Origin: Tatlockia sp.
GTDB lineage: Bacteria > Pseudomonadota > Gammaproteobacteria > Legionellales > Legionellaceae
Direction: 5' to 3'
Assembly: GCA_013697725.1 (NCBI GenBank)
Contig: JACCWI010000059.1
Coordinates: 1-64,000, forward strand
DNA: 64,000 bases
Of the stretch, positions 17,497-25,958 are shown piece after piece (the stretch's first letter is position 1; each line of letters starts with the position of its first letter). The notes below the pieces were generated by a model. That model worked only from the letters and a program-made list of their open reading frames with translations, searched no databases and was not told the DNA's origin. Both the position numbers and the translations under genes were made by a program.

Positions 17497-19074
17497 ATGA
17501 AGAAATTTGCCCAGCTGATAAATAATCTTTATTTTACTTATAGTCATTTGGACAAAAGGAATCTTCTTGAGCAGTATTTTGCAACTACAGCAGACCCAGA
17601 TCGAGGTTATGGACTTGCTATTATTGCTGATACGCTTGAATTCCCTCGTTTTACACGGGCAATAATAAAAGAACTGATACAAGATAAAATTGATCCTATT
17701 CTGTTTCAAATGTCCTATGACTACGTGGGTGATGTCGCTGAAACTATTGCCTTACTTTGGCCTAATTCGCAAATTAACGCAGAGTTACCCTCACTTTCTG
17801 AATTAGTTCATGAAATTAAAGAGGTGACTAAACCTGAATTAAAAGAATTTTTAGCGAAATTGTTACATCAGGCCACGGCTGCTGAACGTTGGGCTATTTT
17901 GAAATTAGGAACAGGAAGTTTACGTATTGGGATATCTGCTCGTTTCCTAAAAAAAACCCTGGCACATTATGGCCAAATGGATGTTGAACAAATTGAACAT
18001 CTCTGGCATGGATTGAGGCCACCTTATCAAGAACTATTTGCTTGGCTTGAAAATAAAGGGGCTAGACCCTTGGTTAAAAACTCTGTTTTCTTCCATCCAG
18101 TTATGTTATCTCACCCGTTAAGTCTAAAAGATTTGGAGAAAATAAACGTTCAAGAGTATTTCATTGAAAGAAAATATGATGGAATTCGTGTACAACTGGT
18201 TGCATCATCTGAGGAAAAGGCACTCTTTACCCGCACAGGTGAAAATATAAGTAGCAGCTTTCCTGATTTGCTTGCATCAATCAATAGCGATGTTGTTTTG
18301 GATGGAGAGTTAATTGTCAAAACAGCAGTTGGCATTGGTAGTTTTAATGACTTACAACAGCGCTTAAATCGAAAAACCCTCTCGAAAAAATTATTGGAAA
18401 CTTCACCAGCAGGCTTAATTCTCTATGATATTTTACACTGGCAACAAGAGGACCTTCGTGGTTTGCCTCTTAGCCTTCGTCGTCAAAAACTGGAGCAATG
18501 GGTTGCAGCAAATCAGACTGATAGCCTTTTACTTTCTGACTTAGTTAGCAACAATGAAGATTTAAGTCTAGAAGCCCTTAAACAAAAAATTCTTGAAGAA
18601 AACCACCCCGCAGTTGAAGGTTTAATGATTAAACACAAACAAAGCCCCTATATTGCAGGAAGGCCAAAGGGATACTGGTACAAGTGGAAACGAGATCCCA
18701 TGCTGTTTGATGCGGTATTGCTTTATGCACAAAGAGGCACTGGTAAACGTTCTTCTTATTATTCTGATTATACCTTTGGTTTGTGGCAAGACGAACAATT
18801 ATTACCCATTGGCAAAGCATACTTTGGATTTACTGACGAAGAACTTCTCCAGCTCGATAAATGGGTGCGAGCAAATACTATCAATCGCTTTGGTCCGGTA
18901 TGTGAGTTAAAAAAAGAATTAGTGTTTGAAGTTGCCTTCGATGCGGTTAATTTATCTTCACGGCATAAATCAGGTTTAGCGCTTAGGTTTCCTCGAATTA
19001 ACCGTATACGATGGGATAAACCAGCAAAGGAAGCGGATCAACTGTCCCATCTGCTTGAGTTAATTAAAAAATGA
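17497..19074 (+). CDS. ATP-dependent DNA ligase
   Basis: A 525-residue ATP-dependent ligase of the bacterial cisplatin-resistance/LigB-like class. The N-terminal DNA-binding domain occupies about 1-190. The adenylation motif is ERKYDGIRVQ with active Lys226; FTRTGENIS (motif Ia/III region), DGELIV, EGLMIKHKQSPY and YWYKWKRDP (motifs IV and V) follow. The C-terminal OB domain ends with VFEVAFDAVN and SGLALRFPRINRIRWDK (motif VI). It seals nicks in an ATP-dependent way, alongside the NAD-dependent replicative LigA expected elsewhere. It forms an operon with the exonuclease. Confidence 0.93.
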   Translation: MKKFAQLINNLYFTYSHLDKRNLLEQYFATTADPDRGYGLAIIADTLEFPRFTRAIIKELIQDKIDPILFQMSYDYVGDVAETIALLWPNSQINAELPSLSELVHEIKEVTKPELKEFLAKLLHQATAAERWAILKLGTGSLRIGISARFLKKTLAHYGQMDVEQIEHLWHGLRPPYQELFAWLENKGARPLVKNSVFFHPVMLSHPLSLKDLEKINVQEYFIERKYDGIRVQLVASSEEKALFTRTGENISSSFPDLLASINSDVVLDGELIVKTAVGIGSFNDLQQRLNRKTLSKKLLETSPAGLILYDILHWQQEDLRGLPLSLRRQKLEQWVAANQTDSLLLSDLVSNNEDLSLEALKQKILEENHPAVEGLMIKHKQSPYIAGRPKGYWYKWKRDPMLFDAVLLYAQRGTGKRSSYYSDYTFGLWQDEQLLPIGKAYFGFTDEELLQLDKWVRANTINRFGPVCELKKELVFEVAFDAVNLSSRHKSGLALRFPRINRIRWDKPAKEADQLSHLLELIKK

Positions 19075-19081
19075 TAGTCTT

Positions 19082-19630
19082 TTATTTCAGATTACGAAAG
19101 GTTAATGAGTAACGGATATGCTTGACCGGTGCAATACTATGCTCCCAATCTTCACGAATTGAAGAAGATAAAATATAAGCTGATCGAGGTTCTAAATCGA
19201 CCTTAAATTGAGTTTTTATATCGCTCTTAAGACGAAATTTTATAAAACAGGGATTTGCCAAAGAAATGCCAATTATTTTATCAAACACAGGAGCATCGCG
19301 GTGCCAGCCGATCCCAGCCCCTGGAGAGTATTCAGTGATCAAAATTTCTTCAAGCTCAGTCGGTTTTAGTAAAAGCAGCTGAGCAGAGCGAGCAATTATT
19401 GGCTCTAAAAAAGCCGGAGGAGAAACCGTGGATTTAACTTTGCGATTTGAATAAGAATAATCCAAACCAAAATGAACTACTCTTCTTTTTGCTATTTTCT
19501 TGTACATAATGATATTTTGCCAATTCAATGTTCTAAACTGCCTTATTAGCAATTGTTCTTCTTCTGCACTGACGAACTCGGCATGGTATGAAAATCCTGC
19601 AAGCAAAATGGACTTCACTTGAACTCTCAT
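19082..19630 (-). CDS. AlkB-like 2-oxoglutarate/Fe(II) dioxygenase
   Basis: A 182-residue oxygenase of the AlkB family. Iron ligands are the H and D of GWHRDAP and the H of DWEHSIAP; the 2-oxoglutarate Arg lies in HIRYSLTFR at the C-terminus. A PGAGIGWH nucleotide-lid region and ERS-like PRSAYILSS also fit. Such proteins remove alkyl groups from DNA or RNA bases, though some act on protein. It converges on the ligase gene, 7 bases from its stop. Its place in a repair-rich region supports a nucleic-acid substrate. No clear ribosome site precedes the ATG. Confidence 0.85.
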   Translation of the reverse strand: MRVQVKSILLAGFSYHAEFVSAEEEQLLIRQFRTLNWQNIIMYKKIAKRRVVHFGLDYSYSNRKVKSTVSPPAFLEPIIARSAQLLLLKPTELEEILITEYSPGAGIGWHRDAPVFDKIIGISLANPCFIKFRLKSDIKTQFKVDLEPRSAYILSSSIREDWEHSIAPVKHIRYSLTFRNLK

Positions 19631-19714
19631 AAATATAAGACTAAATTAAATTATAGTTAGATTTTAAAAATAGACCATATCTGACGCATCTTTTCTTAAT
19701 CTTAGGAGAATTTA

Positions 19715-19873
19715 ATGACTCAGGGTGATAAATCAAAATATACAGACAAACAAAAACGTAAAGCTGAACATATCGAAGAATCCTATGAAAAAAAAGGTGT
19801 ATCCAAAGAAGAAGCTGAGGAACGCGCTTGGCGCACAGTAAACAAGCAAGATGGTGGAGGAAAGAAGATCTAA
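19715..19873 (+). CDS. small charged protein of the 'plasmid stabilization' type
   Basis: A 52-residue protein. A strong AGGAG lies 6 bases before the ATG. The sequence has the conserved pattern KYTDKQKRKAEHIEESY, then a GVSKEEAEERAWRTVNK segment and a Gly/Lys tail. This pattern is widespread in proteobacteria and often labelled plasmid stabilization protein, with no proven function. It is probably a soluble, nucleic-acid-associated or stress protein. A hairpin follows at 19901. Confidence 0.7.
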   Translation: MTQGDKSKYTDKQKRKAEHIEESYEKKGVSKEEAEERAWRTVNKQDGGGKKI

Positions 19874-19900
19874 AACTACTCCATTAATTTTTTAACAAAA

Positions 19901-19923
19901 TCTGCCTGGCCAAGACAGGCAGA
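19901..19923. terminator. hairpin between convergent small genes
   Basis: TCTGCCTG (19901-19908) pairs with CAGGCAGA (19916-19923) over a 7-base loop. Read on the minus strand it is followed by TTTTGTT, so it best serves the minus-strand small gene. Confidence 0.5.
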
Positions 19924-19935
19924 GGATTAGAGGAT

Positions 19936-20082
19936 TTAGTTTTTATCTTTTTTTGGTCTATCTTTATTCTCTTTTTTTAAAGGTTCGCAAATGTCTCTTG
20001 TTTTTTTATCATTTGGGGAAATATCACAGATGTTTTTTAGATCTTCTACTTCAGGATGGTCTTTTTTATCGTTATCTTTCAT
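19936..20082 (-). CDS. very small lysine/aspartate-rich protein
   Basis: A 48-residue frame with GGAG about 8 bases before its ATG. It is almost entirely charged (K, D, E about half) and has two Cys in related contexts, NICDIS and DICEPL. No family recognised and no membrane segment. The ribosome site and the hairpin downstream are the main reasons to believe it is real. Confidence 0.45.
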   Translation of the reverse strand: MKDNDKKDHPEVEDLKNICDISPNDKKTRDICEPLKKENKDRPKKDKN

Positions 20083-20194
20083 CTTGTTTCTCCATTCAAA
20101 GGTTCATTATACTTAAGCTTTACCAATACGGACTCAACCTTATTTAGGTTGATAACTCTAAATATAACACTCTTTGTCAAACAAGGATTTTATA

Positions 20195-21055
20195 ATGAAA
20201 AAGAAACCCGCAAAAAATCCCCCGCAGCATCAAAACACCCAACCGGGTATTGAAGCTAAAATGAATCCCAAACCGGTGTTTTTAGACCCGAATTATAAAG
20301 GAGCTGAGAAATTAACTGGAAAAATCGCAGTGATAACCGGCGGTGACAGTGGTATTGGCAAAGCGGTAGCTTGTTATTTTGCTAAAGAAGGTGCTGATGT
20401 GTTTGTTCATTATTTAAATGAACATGAAGATGCCGAAGAAGTGAAACACCTTGTAGAAAAATTAGGCAGAAGATGTTGGTTATACGATGCTAATTTACAA
20501 GAAAACTCAGAATGTGAAAACCTGGTTAAAACCGCAATCAAAAGGTGCGGAAAAATCGATATTCTGGTCAATAACATTGCTGAACAACACCCTCAAGATA
20601 GCTTTGAAGACATCAGCTGTGAACAAATGGAAAATACTTTTAAAACCAACTTTTTTTCCTGTTTTTATATGATTAAAGCTACTCTACCTCATCTAAAAAC
20701 AGGAGCGGTGATTATTAATACGACTTCGGTTACAGCTTACAAGGGTTCTGATCATTTAATTGATTATTCCGCGACGAAAGGTGCTTTAGTCGCACTTACC
20801 CGTTCTTTATCGCAGAATTTGGTAAAAAAAGGTATCCGTGTCAATGCAGTTGCTCCGGGTCCAATTTGGACGCCTTTAATTCCCGCGACGTTTAGTGCCG
20901 AAGAAGTGGCCGAGTTTGGGCAACAAGTACCCATGAAACGTGCGGGACAACCGGCTGAAATCGCCCCTGCTTACGTTTTTCTAGCTTCTGACGATTCATC
21001 TTACATCACAGGTCAAGTACTGCATCCCAATGGCGGCGTAATTGTTAATAGTTAA
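20195..21055 (+). CDS. short-chain dehydrogenase/reductase (YghA/GSP39-type)
   Basis: A 286-residue SDR from ATG 20195 (AAGGA upstream). An N-terminal tail with PGIEAKMNPKP before the Rossmann core is typical of the YghA / Bacillus general-stress YhxC-like group. The cofactor motif is TGGDSGIGKA (residues about 49-58); NNIAEQH, the catalytic Ser in NTTSVTAYKGS, and YSATKG (Tyr and Lys) are intact, and the C-terminus ends ITGQVLHPNGG. It is a probable NAD(P)-dependent oxidoreductase of aldehydes or sugars. It lies beside small stress-type genes; substrate unknown. Confidence 0.88.
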   Translation: MKKKPAKNPPQHQNTQPGIEAKMNPKPVFLDPNYKGAEKLTGKIAVITGGDSGIGKAVACYFAKEGADVFVHYLNEHEDAEEVKHLVEKLGRRCWLYDANLQENSECENLVKTAIKRCGKIDILVNNIAEQHPQDSFEDISCEQMENTFKTNFFSCFYMIKATLPHLKTGAVIINTTSVTAYKGSDHLIDYSATKGALVALTRSLSQNLVKKGIRVNAVAPGPIWTPLIPATFSAEEVAEFGQQVPMKRAGQPAEIAPAYVFLASDDSSYITGQVLHPNGGVIVNS

Positions 21056-21137
21056 ACCTGAAAAAAATTTTATTTTAAACTGCAGGATATATTTTTTTTT
21101 ACTATAATTTAGAAGCTTACTCAAATAAGGAATAATT

Positions 21138-21590
21138 ATGAAACGGATCTATCTTCTCGGTTTAACGACTTTAGTATGCAGTATAGCATTTGCTACAAGT
21201 ACCACTGGTACTACAAGTACTAGTACAAGCCCTATGGGAACTACTGGAACTGGGACTACTACTGGAACAGGAACAGGAACAAACTTAAATAGCACTACAA
21301 CAACCCCTGGCACCACTACTACTACTCCGAGTGACAGTTTAAATCATCCCGGAACCACAACTAATCATAACGGTAGCATAACTAATCCTAATGGCACCAT
21401 TACTAATCCGGACGGGACTATAACGAATCTCGATGGAACTATAACTCACCCAGATGGAACTATAACTAATAGTGATGGAACTACTATAACTAATCCTGCA
21501 GGAACAACTACCACTCCGAGTGGAAGTACTAATCCTACTGGAACTGGAACTTCCACCACTCCAGGAAGTGCAACTGGAACCACCTATTAA
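21138..21590 (+). CDS. exported Thr/Gly/Asn-rich repeat protein
   Basis: A 150-residue low-complexity protein. A signal peptide (KRIYLLGLTTLVCSIAFA, about 1-20) precedes a mature part made almost only of T, G, S, N and P. The centre (about 75-120) is a tandem seven-residue repeat, GTITNPD with variants GTITNLD, GTITHPD and GTITNSD, which could form a beta-solenoid-like or extended surface. The DNA repeats make length variation likely. An ATG with AAGGA upstream and a terminator just after the gene support a real gene. Probably envelope or extracellular; function unknown. Confidence 0.6.
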   Translation: MKRIYLLGLTTLVCSIAFATSTTGTTSTSTSPMGTTGTGTTTGTGTGTNLNSTTTTPGTTTTTPSDSLNHPGTTTNHNGSITNPNGTITNPDGTITNLDGTITHPDGTITNSDGTTITNPAGTTTTPSGSTNPTGTGTSTTPGSATGTTY

Positions 21591-21607
21591 TTATCTCAAT
21601 ATCTAAA

Positions 21608-21636
21608 AAGAAGAGCAACTCGCTCTTCTTTTTTTT
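21608..21636 (+). terminator. rho-independent terminator
   Basis: AAGAAGAGC (21608-21616) pairs perfectly with GCTCTTCTT (21622-21630), followed by six more T. Confidence 0.85.
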
Positions 21637-21658
21637 GGCGGATAAAATAGTTCTTTTT

Positions 21659-21687
21659 TTGCACAAATTTTGTAGATAGGCTATAAT
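21659..21687 (+). promoter_or_regulatory. probable kup promoter
   Basis: TTGCAC (21659-21664), a 17-base spacer and a consensus TATAAT (21682-21687). Transcription would start near 21694, giving a kup leader of about 175 bases. Confidence 0.65.
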
Positions 21688-21705
21688 GATAATGTGGGAA
21701 CAAAA

Positions 21706-21786
21706 ATGACGAGTAGGTCATTGAGGTCTCACCACCAAAGCCACTTTCGAGTGGCTTTTGGCGTTGGGATTGGTCTTACAACTTAG
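21706..21786 (+). promoter_or_regulatory. structured kup leader, possible leader peptide
   Basis: The leader contains two hairpins: AATGAC/GTCATT near 21705-21722, and CCAAAGCCACT (21735-21745), a TTCG tetraloop, and AGTGGCTTTTGG (21750-21761). An ATG at 21706 opens a 26-codon frame that spans both and stops at 21786, 81 bases before kup. GGGAAC just upstream is a poor ribosome site. It may be an attenuator, a leader peptide or an unknown potassium-responsive element; no known riboswitch class is recognised. Confidence 0.4.
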
Positions 21787-21867
21787 CTACCTAGGTGACT
21801 CTGTAAAAACAAGTAGATTTCATCTACAATCTTTGGGATAGGTAAACGCAAATAAGGATATTTATCG

Positions 21868-23757
21868 TTGAATGAGCCAGAAAAAGAGAAAAATCCTACG
21901 GTAATTGCTTTATCCTTAGCAGCGCTAGGCATAGTCTTTGGTGATATTGGTACAAGTCCTTTGTACGCTATCCGAGAATCGTTAGATGGTCTACCTATAA
22001 ATTTAACCGATGTACTTGGTGTTTTATCTCTTATATTTTGGTCGCTGATTTTAATTATATCAATTAAATATCTTGTTGTTTTATTTCGCGCGGATAATGA
22101 GGGTGAAGGCGGTATATTGGCTTTGTTAGCCCTCTTAAAACAATTTCTTGGCGATGAAGTTAAGCTTACATTTATCATTGGTATCTTTGGAGCAGGTTTA
22201 ATGCTGGGTGATGGAATGCTCACACCGGCTATTTCAGTTATATCAGCCATTGAAGGGCTACACGTTATTACTCCTGCTTTATCTAACTGGATCATTCCTC
22301 TTTCATTAATTATTTTAATTGCCCTGTTTTCTATTCAATCTTACGGTACTGCCAAAATTGGCTTTTTTTTTGGTCCTGTTATCTTTATCTGGTTTATAAC
22401 TATCGCAATTTTGGGCCTCAATCAAATCATTGCTAACCCTATAGTGCTGCAGGCTATGAATCCTGTTTATGCAATTGAATTTTTTCATGAACATGGCTGG
22501 ACAGGGTATGCTCATTTGGGAGGTGTATTCCTGGTGGTTACCGGCGCTGAGGCGCTTTATGCAGACATGGGTCATTTGGGGAAAAAATCTATCAGAATAA
22601 GTTGGTTTACTGTAGCGCTTCCGGGTTTATTGTTGAATTATTTTGGACAAGGCGCGTTTTTGCTAAACCATCCTGAAGCAATTTTAAACCCCTTTTATTT
22701 AAGTGCGCCTTCCTGGTTTTTGTTTCCGCTTTTACTTATTGCTACTTTATCAACAATCATTGCTTCTCAGGCTGTTATCTCGGCAACTTTTTCATTGACT
22801 AAGCAAGCAGTGCTTTTAGGTTTATATCCTCATATATCCATTAAGCAAACTTCGCATACAAAAATAGGCCAAATCTATGTGCCTCAAATGAATTTTATTC
22901 TTGCAATTGGCACTATTCTCTTAATTATTACTTTTAAAAGCTCCAAATCCTTAGCTCATGCCTATGGTATTGCAGTTAACATGGATATGATTTTGACACT
23001 TAGCTTGATTGCTTATTTAGCGTTTAAAAAATGGCAATGGAATCCTTTCCTTATTGTCTCTATGTTCCTTATCTTTGGGTTAATCGATCTCGCTTTTTTA
23101 GGAGCAAACCTGCAAAAATTATTCACGGGAGGCTGGGTTCCACTGGTTTTTGCGGCTATTTGTGCTTTTATAATGTACACTTGGCAGAGTGGAATGCGTT
23201 GCTTACGTGAAAATTTTTATTTAAAAAAAGTAGAGCTACCTAAAATCTTAAAACAACTTGATTATCATAGCCTGAATCGCTTACCGGGAATGACGGCTAT
23301 CTTTATCACGGATATTTATGATAAAAGTGGGGGTTCTTTTTTACATTTCCTATCCCTCAATCAGCTTTTACCCGAACATATTCTCATTGTGAATTACAAT
23401 GTCGATAATATTCCTTATGTGTCCTCTGCAAACCGTTTCGAGGTCAAATGTTTAAAAGAAAATATCTGTGAATTAACTTTGCATTACGGATTTATGGATT
23501 CTATTTCAATTCCCCAGGCTCTCTACATTGCAAATGATAGGCAGCTTTTACCGTTTAGCTTAAATGTTGAAAAGGCTACCTATTTATTGGAAATTCCTAA
23601 TGTTATTGCATCTCAGAAGAACAAATCTCTGGAATTTTATTGGCAAGAAAAAGTCTTTGCCTTCTTGGTAAGAAATTACTCAACTAATATAAATATTGAG
23701 TTCTATCAATTACCTTACAACCGAACTATGGCCTTAGGTACGTATTATGTAATTTAA
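21868..23757 (+). CDS. kup: Kup low-affinity potassium transporter
   Basis: A 629-residue potassium uptake protein of the KUP/HAK/KT family. The opening LAALGIVFGDIGTSPLYAIRE is the family signature; NEGEGGILALLAL, GDGMLTPAISV, GAEALYADMGH and YFGQGAFLL are conserved pore and coupling segments. About 12 membrane helices (residues 10-440) precede a cytoplasmic C-terminal domain. The start is TTG at 21868 with AAGGA 9 bases upstream; no upstream codon is possible because of an in-frame TAA. It imports K+ with H+. The stop codon overlaps that of the convergent dipeptidase gene. A strong promoter and folded leader lie upstream. Confidence 0.95.
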   Translation: MNEPEKEKNPTVIALSLAALGIVFGDIGTSPLYAIRESLDGLPINLTDVLGVLSLIFWSLILIISIKYLVVLFRADNEGEGGILALLALLKQFLGDEVKLTFIIGIFGAGLMLGDGMLTPAISVISAIEGLHVITPALSNWIIPLSLIILIALFSIQSYGTAKIGFFFGPVIFIWFITIAILGLNQIIANPIVLQAMNPVYAIEFFHEHGWTGYAHLGGVFLVVTGAEALYADMGHLGKKSIRISWFTVALPGLLLNYFGQGAFLLNHPEAILNPFYLSAPSWFLFPLLLIATLSTIIASQAVISATFSLTKQAVLLGLYPHISIKQTSHTKIGQIYVPQMNFILAIGTILLIITFKSSKSLAHAYGIAVNMDMILTLSLIAYLAFKKWQWNPFLIVSMFLIFGLIDLAFLGANLQKLFTGGWVPLVFAAICAFIMYTWQSGMRCLRENFYLKKVELPKILKQLDYHSLNRLPGMTAIFITDIYDKSGGSFLHFLSLNQLLPEHILIVNYNVDNIPYVSSANRFEVKCLKENICELTLHYGFMDSISIPQALYIANDRQLLPFSLNVEKATYLLEIPNVIASQKNKSLEFYWQEKVFAFLVRNYSTNINIEFYQLPYNRTMALGTYYVI

Positions 23758-24464
23758 AGATCAGCGTGGATTGGCCATTCTTCATCGCCAAATAATGGAC
23801 CAAAAACTGCTGGGCATTCATTAAATTGACTCCAAAATATATCGCCTAAATCAAAATGCCACCATTCATAACGATAGCTTGTAAAGCCAACTTTAATCAG
23901 TGCCGCTTGAAGCAAGCCTCTTCTATCCTTAAAAATTTTTTCTTCCGCTGAAAGCTGTTTTTTTTTGTTAAAATAATCACTATGTGCTCGCTCGGTGCAA
24001 TCATCAAAAGGAGTGCCTAAATCCAAAGCCTGACAGTTTTCCAATTCAAAGAAAGTCAGATCAATGGCACCGCCACTCAGATGTGGCGGGCAATAGGCTT
24101 CTCCTACCACGGAAGGTACTGACATGTATTTTTTAGTTTCCAGAAAATTTTCCTCCTCACTAAACCAGGGAAATTTTTGCCGGATTTCTTCTCTCATCCA
24201 TTGAAAAAGACTAGCTTGCACAGCTCTTGGGCGATAGGCATCCCAAATTAAAAATCCATAGTCTGTAGGAATCAAATCCAAAGCCTTTGATAATCTATCA
24301 AGAACGGCAAAGCGACCATAGAGCTTGGGGTTAGGACTAAAATTTAAATTAAAATATTTAGGCTCTATTTGAATGCGAGGATTAAGCTCATTACTAAATT
24401 CAATAAGCTCATGATCTTTATCACTAAATTCATTGGAATACATTTTTTTCATTTTTATTGCCAT
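23754..24464 (-). CDS. D-alanyl-D-alanine dipeptidase (VanX/DdpX-type, M15D)
   Basis: A 236-residue zinc dipeptidase. The M15D motifs are clear: SGGAIDLTFFE (ligands in the SxHxxGxAxD region), YEWWHFDLGD (catalytic Glu and zinc His), and an Arg in IWDAYRPRAVQ. No evident signal peptide, so probably cytoplasmic, like VanX and DdpX, which cleave D-Ala-D-Ala for recycling or resistance. The motif normally SxHSRG reads HLSGG here, with CPPHLSGG supplying the first His. No van ligase genes are nearby, so peptidoglycan dipeptide recycling is the more likely role. Confidence 0.85.
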   Translation of the reverse strand: MAIKMKKMYSNEFSDKDHELIEFSNELNPRIQIEPKYFNLNFSPNPKLYGRFAVLDRLSKALDLIPTDYGFLIWDAYRPRAVQASLFQWMREEIRQKFPWFSEEENFLETKKYMSVPSVVGEAYCPPHLSGGAIDLTFFELENCQALDLGTPFDDCTERAHSDYFNKKKQLSAEEKIFKDRRGLLQAALIKVGFTSYRYEWWHFDLGDIFWSQFNECPAVFGPLFGDEEWPIHADL

Positions 24465-24657
24465 TAAAATATGAGTAATTTTTAAACAATTTTAAACTGA
24501 AGGTCTATAATTAAGGTGAGTTTCTAGTGAAATTCAGTTCATAATTACTAACTCTAGCATTTTTCGCGCTCTACCTCTAATGGATTAGCAAGTACATTCA
24601 AAAGCCAATAGTTTAAAAACTCATTGTTTCGAACATATTTTTTAATTAATAATTGTT

Positions 24658-25764
24658 GTGAATAAATTTATGAAAAAGCAATATTTTAAAACCATTACAG
24701 TAGCCTTATTCGCGTCCTTGATGATTTTTAATTCACCTGCTTATGAAGGCGCAGCCTCTACTTTAGATGATCATTCCCATCTATTGCGTTCTAATGACCC
24801 TATTGACGGTGGCTGGCTTCCTAATTTAACTGGGTTGCCCAATGAAGGTGAGGTTGACCTCCTGAAAAAGCAGGTTACCGATGTAATGGCCCAAGAAACC
24901 GATGAGAAATGTACCTCTATCGATTATCGACTAAGATTGATGGTATTCCAACATTTTGCTATTCATCAACATATAGCCAATGTCCAAAATGTATATTTTG
25001 ACGAAACAGTTTCACATCGCTGGGCACATTTCTTGGCCATGATCCTTAAAGAAAGTAGCGGTGATTCAACCAATGTTACCGGTATGAGCGGTCGCTCTGT
25101 ATCAACTAATGAGGCTAGTACAAATTTTCAACACTGGAAATCTATGTTTAAACGCGCAGTTGAAGACCGAATTAAATTAAATTATCAAACTAATTTTGGG
25201 CTCACTCAAACTTCAGCAGATCGGCTTTTTCTGGCTTTTCATCTAGCAAAAACTCAAGCCTTAGACTACCTTGAAGGGAAAGAAGGTGCAGCAACTCCAC
25301 GAAAAGTCGACTTAAATACAGCGATAGCTATACGTCGTTTAATTTGGTTCTATCAAGACTTTGCTCAGGGCCGACTTACTCAGAATGATGAGAGAATATA
25401 TAAAGAAGACATCAATAAACCCGAGTTATCAGACCGCTACCGCGCTGGTTTAAAAAGGGCTCTATTGTATTGTGGTACTGAATATATGTTCCAGGAAGAT
25501 CCAAATGAAGGAATTAATCAACCCTCAAAACTTGAAATGGCTATGGATTCCATTGCTTATTGTAAATTAGGTAATTCGCAATCAGGTTATGGTAAGAATG
25601 AGTTTGACGAAAAATGCTTCGCAGAATGGGTAACCTTATGCCCAGCATTAAATATTGATATAGCTCATATCACTCCGCTAAGCTATTTTGCAACTCGGGG
25701 AGAAAAGCCGGTATGTGAAGAAACCTTCAAACGTCTACTTAAGCCAAAATCTGATATAAAATAA
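24658..25764 (+). CDS. exported protein with a transglycosylase-like core
   Basis: A 368-residue exported protein: signal peptide to about residue 30 (TVALFASLMIFNSPAYE). The start may be GTG 24658 or ATG 24670; neither has a good ribosome site. AMILKESSGDS (Glu132) followed by NFGLTQTSADRL resembles the catalytic Glu region and the GLMQ motif of soluble lytic transglycosylases, so it might cleave peptidoglycan. Six Cys in the mature part suggest periplasmic disulfides. The rest shows no recognisable domain and the usual order of SLT motifs is stretched, so this remains a hypothesis. Confidence 0.5.
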   Translation: MNKFMKKQYFKTITVALFASLMIFNSPAYEGAASTLDDHSHLLRSNDPIDGGWLPNLTGLPNEGEVDLLKKQVTDVMAQETDEKCTSIDYRLRLMVFQHFAIHQHIANVQNVYFDETVSHRWAHFLAMILKESSGDSTNVTGMSGRSVSTNEASTNFQHWKSMFKRAVEDRIKLNYQTNFGLTQTSADRLFLAFHLAKTQALDYLEGKEGAATPRKVDLNTAIAIRRLIWFYQDFAQGRLTQNDERIYKEDINKPELSDRYRAGLKRALLYCGTEYMFQEDPNEGINQPSKLEMAMDSIAYCKLGNSQSGYGKNEFDEKCFAEWVTLCPALNIDIAHITPLSYFATRGEKPVCEETFKRLLKPKSDIK

Positions 25765-25958
25765 AGCGCTAAGCGCAGCTCTCTAAGCCCAATAGCTTTA
25801 TTAGCGGGCTTTGGGGCAGACAAGCTGCCTTGTTACCAAGCAGGATGGTACTAGAAATTCCTTAATTTAATTTAAAATAATAAATCCTTTTTATTAGATG
25901 GATGTATTGGTAGGATTGATAAGTTTTGTATCTTAATAGTTAATTTCTGAGGACTGGG

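Noticed and set aside
21690..21790. tRNA or known riboswitch before kup
   Set aside because: No cloverleaf or CCA end fits, and no known riboswitch core is recognised; kept only as a structured leader.
21783..22295. 170-codon antisense open frame at the start of kup
   Set aside because: It lies on the other strand of strongly conserved kup codons; its composition mirrors kup and no ribosome site or family is seen.
25788..25815. Terminator after the exported transglycosylase-like gene
   Set aside because: AAGCCC/GGGCTT can pair over a long loop, but there is no T-tract.
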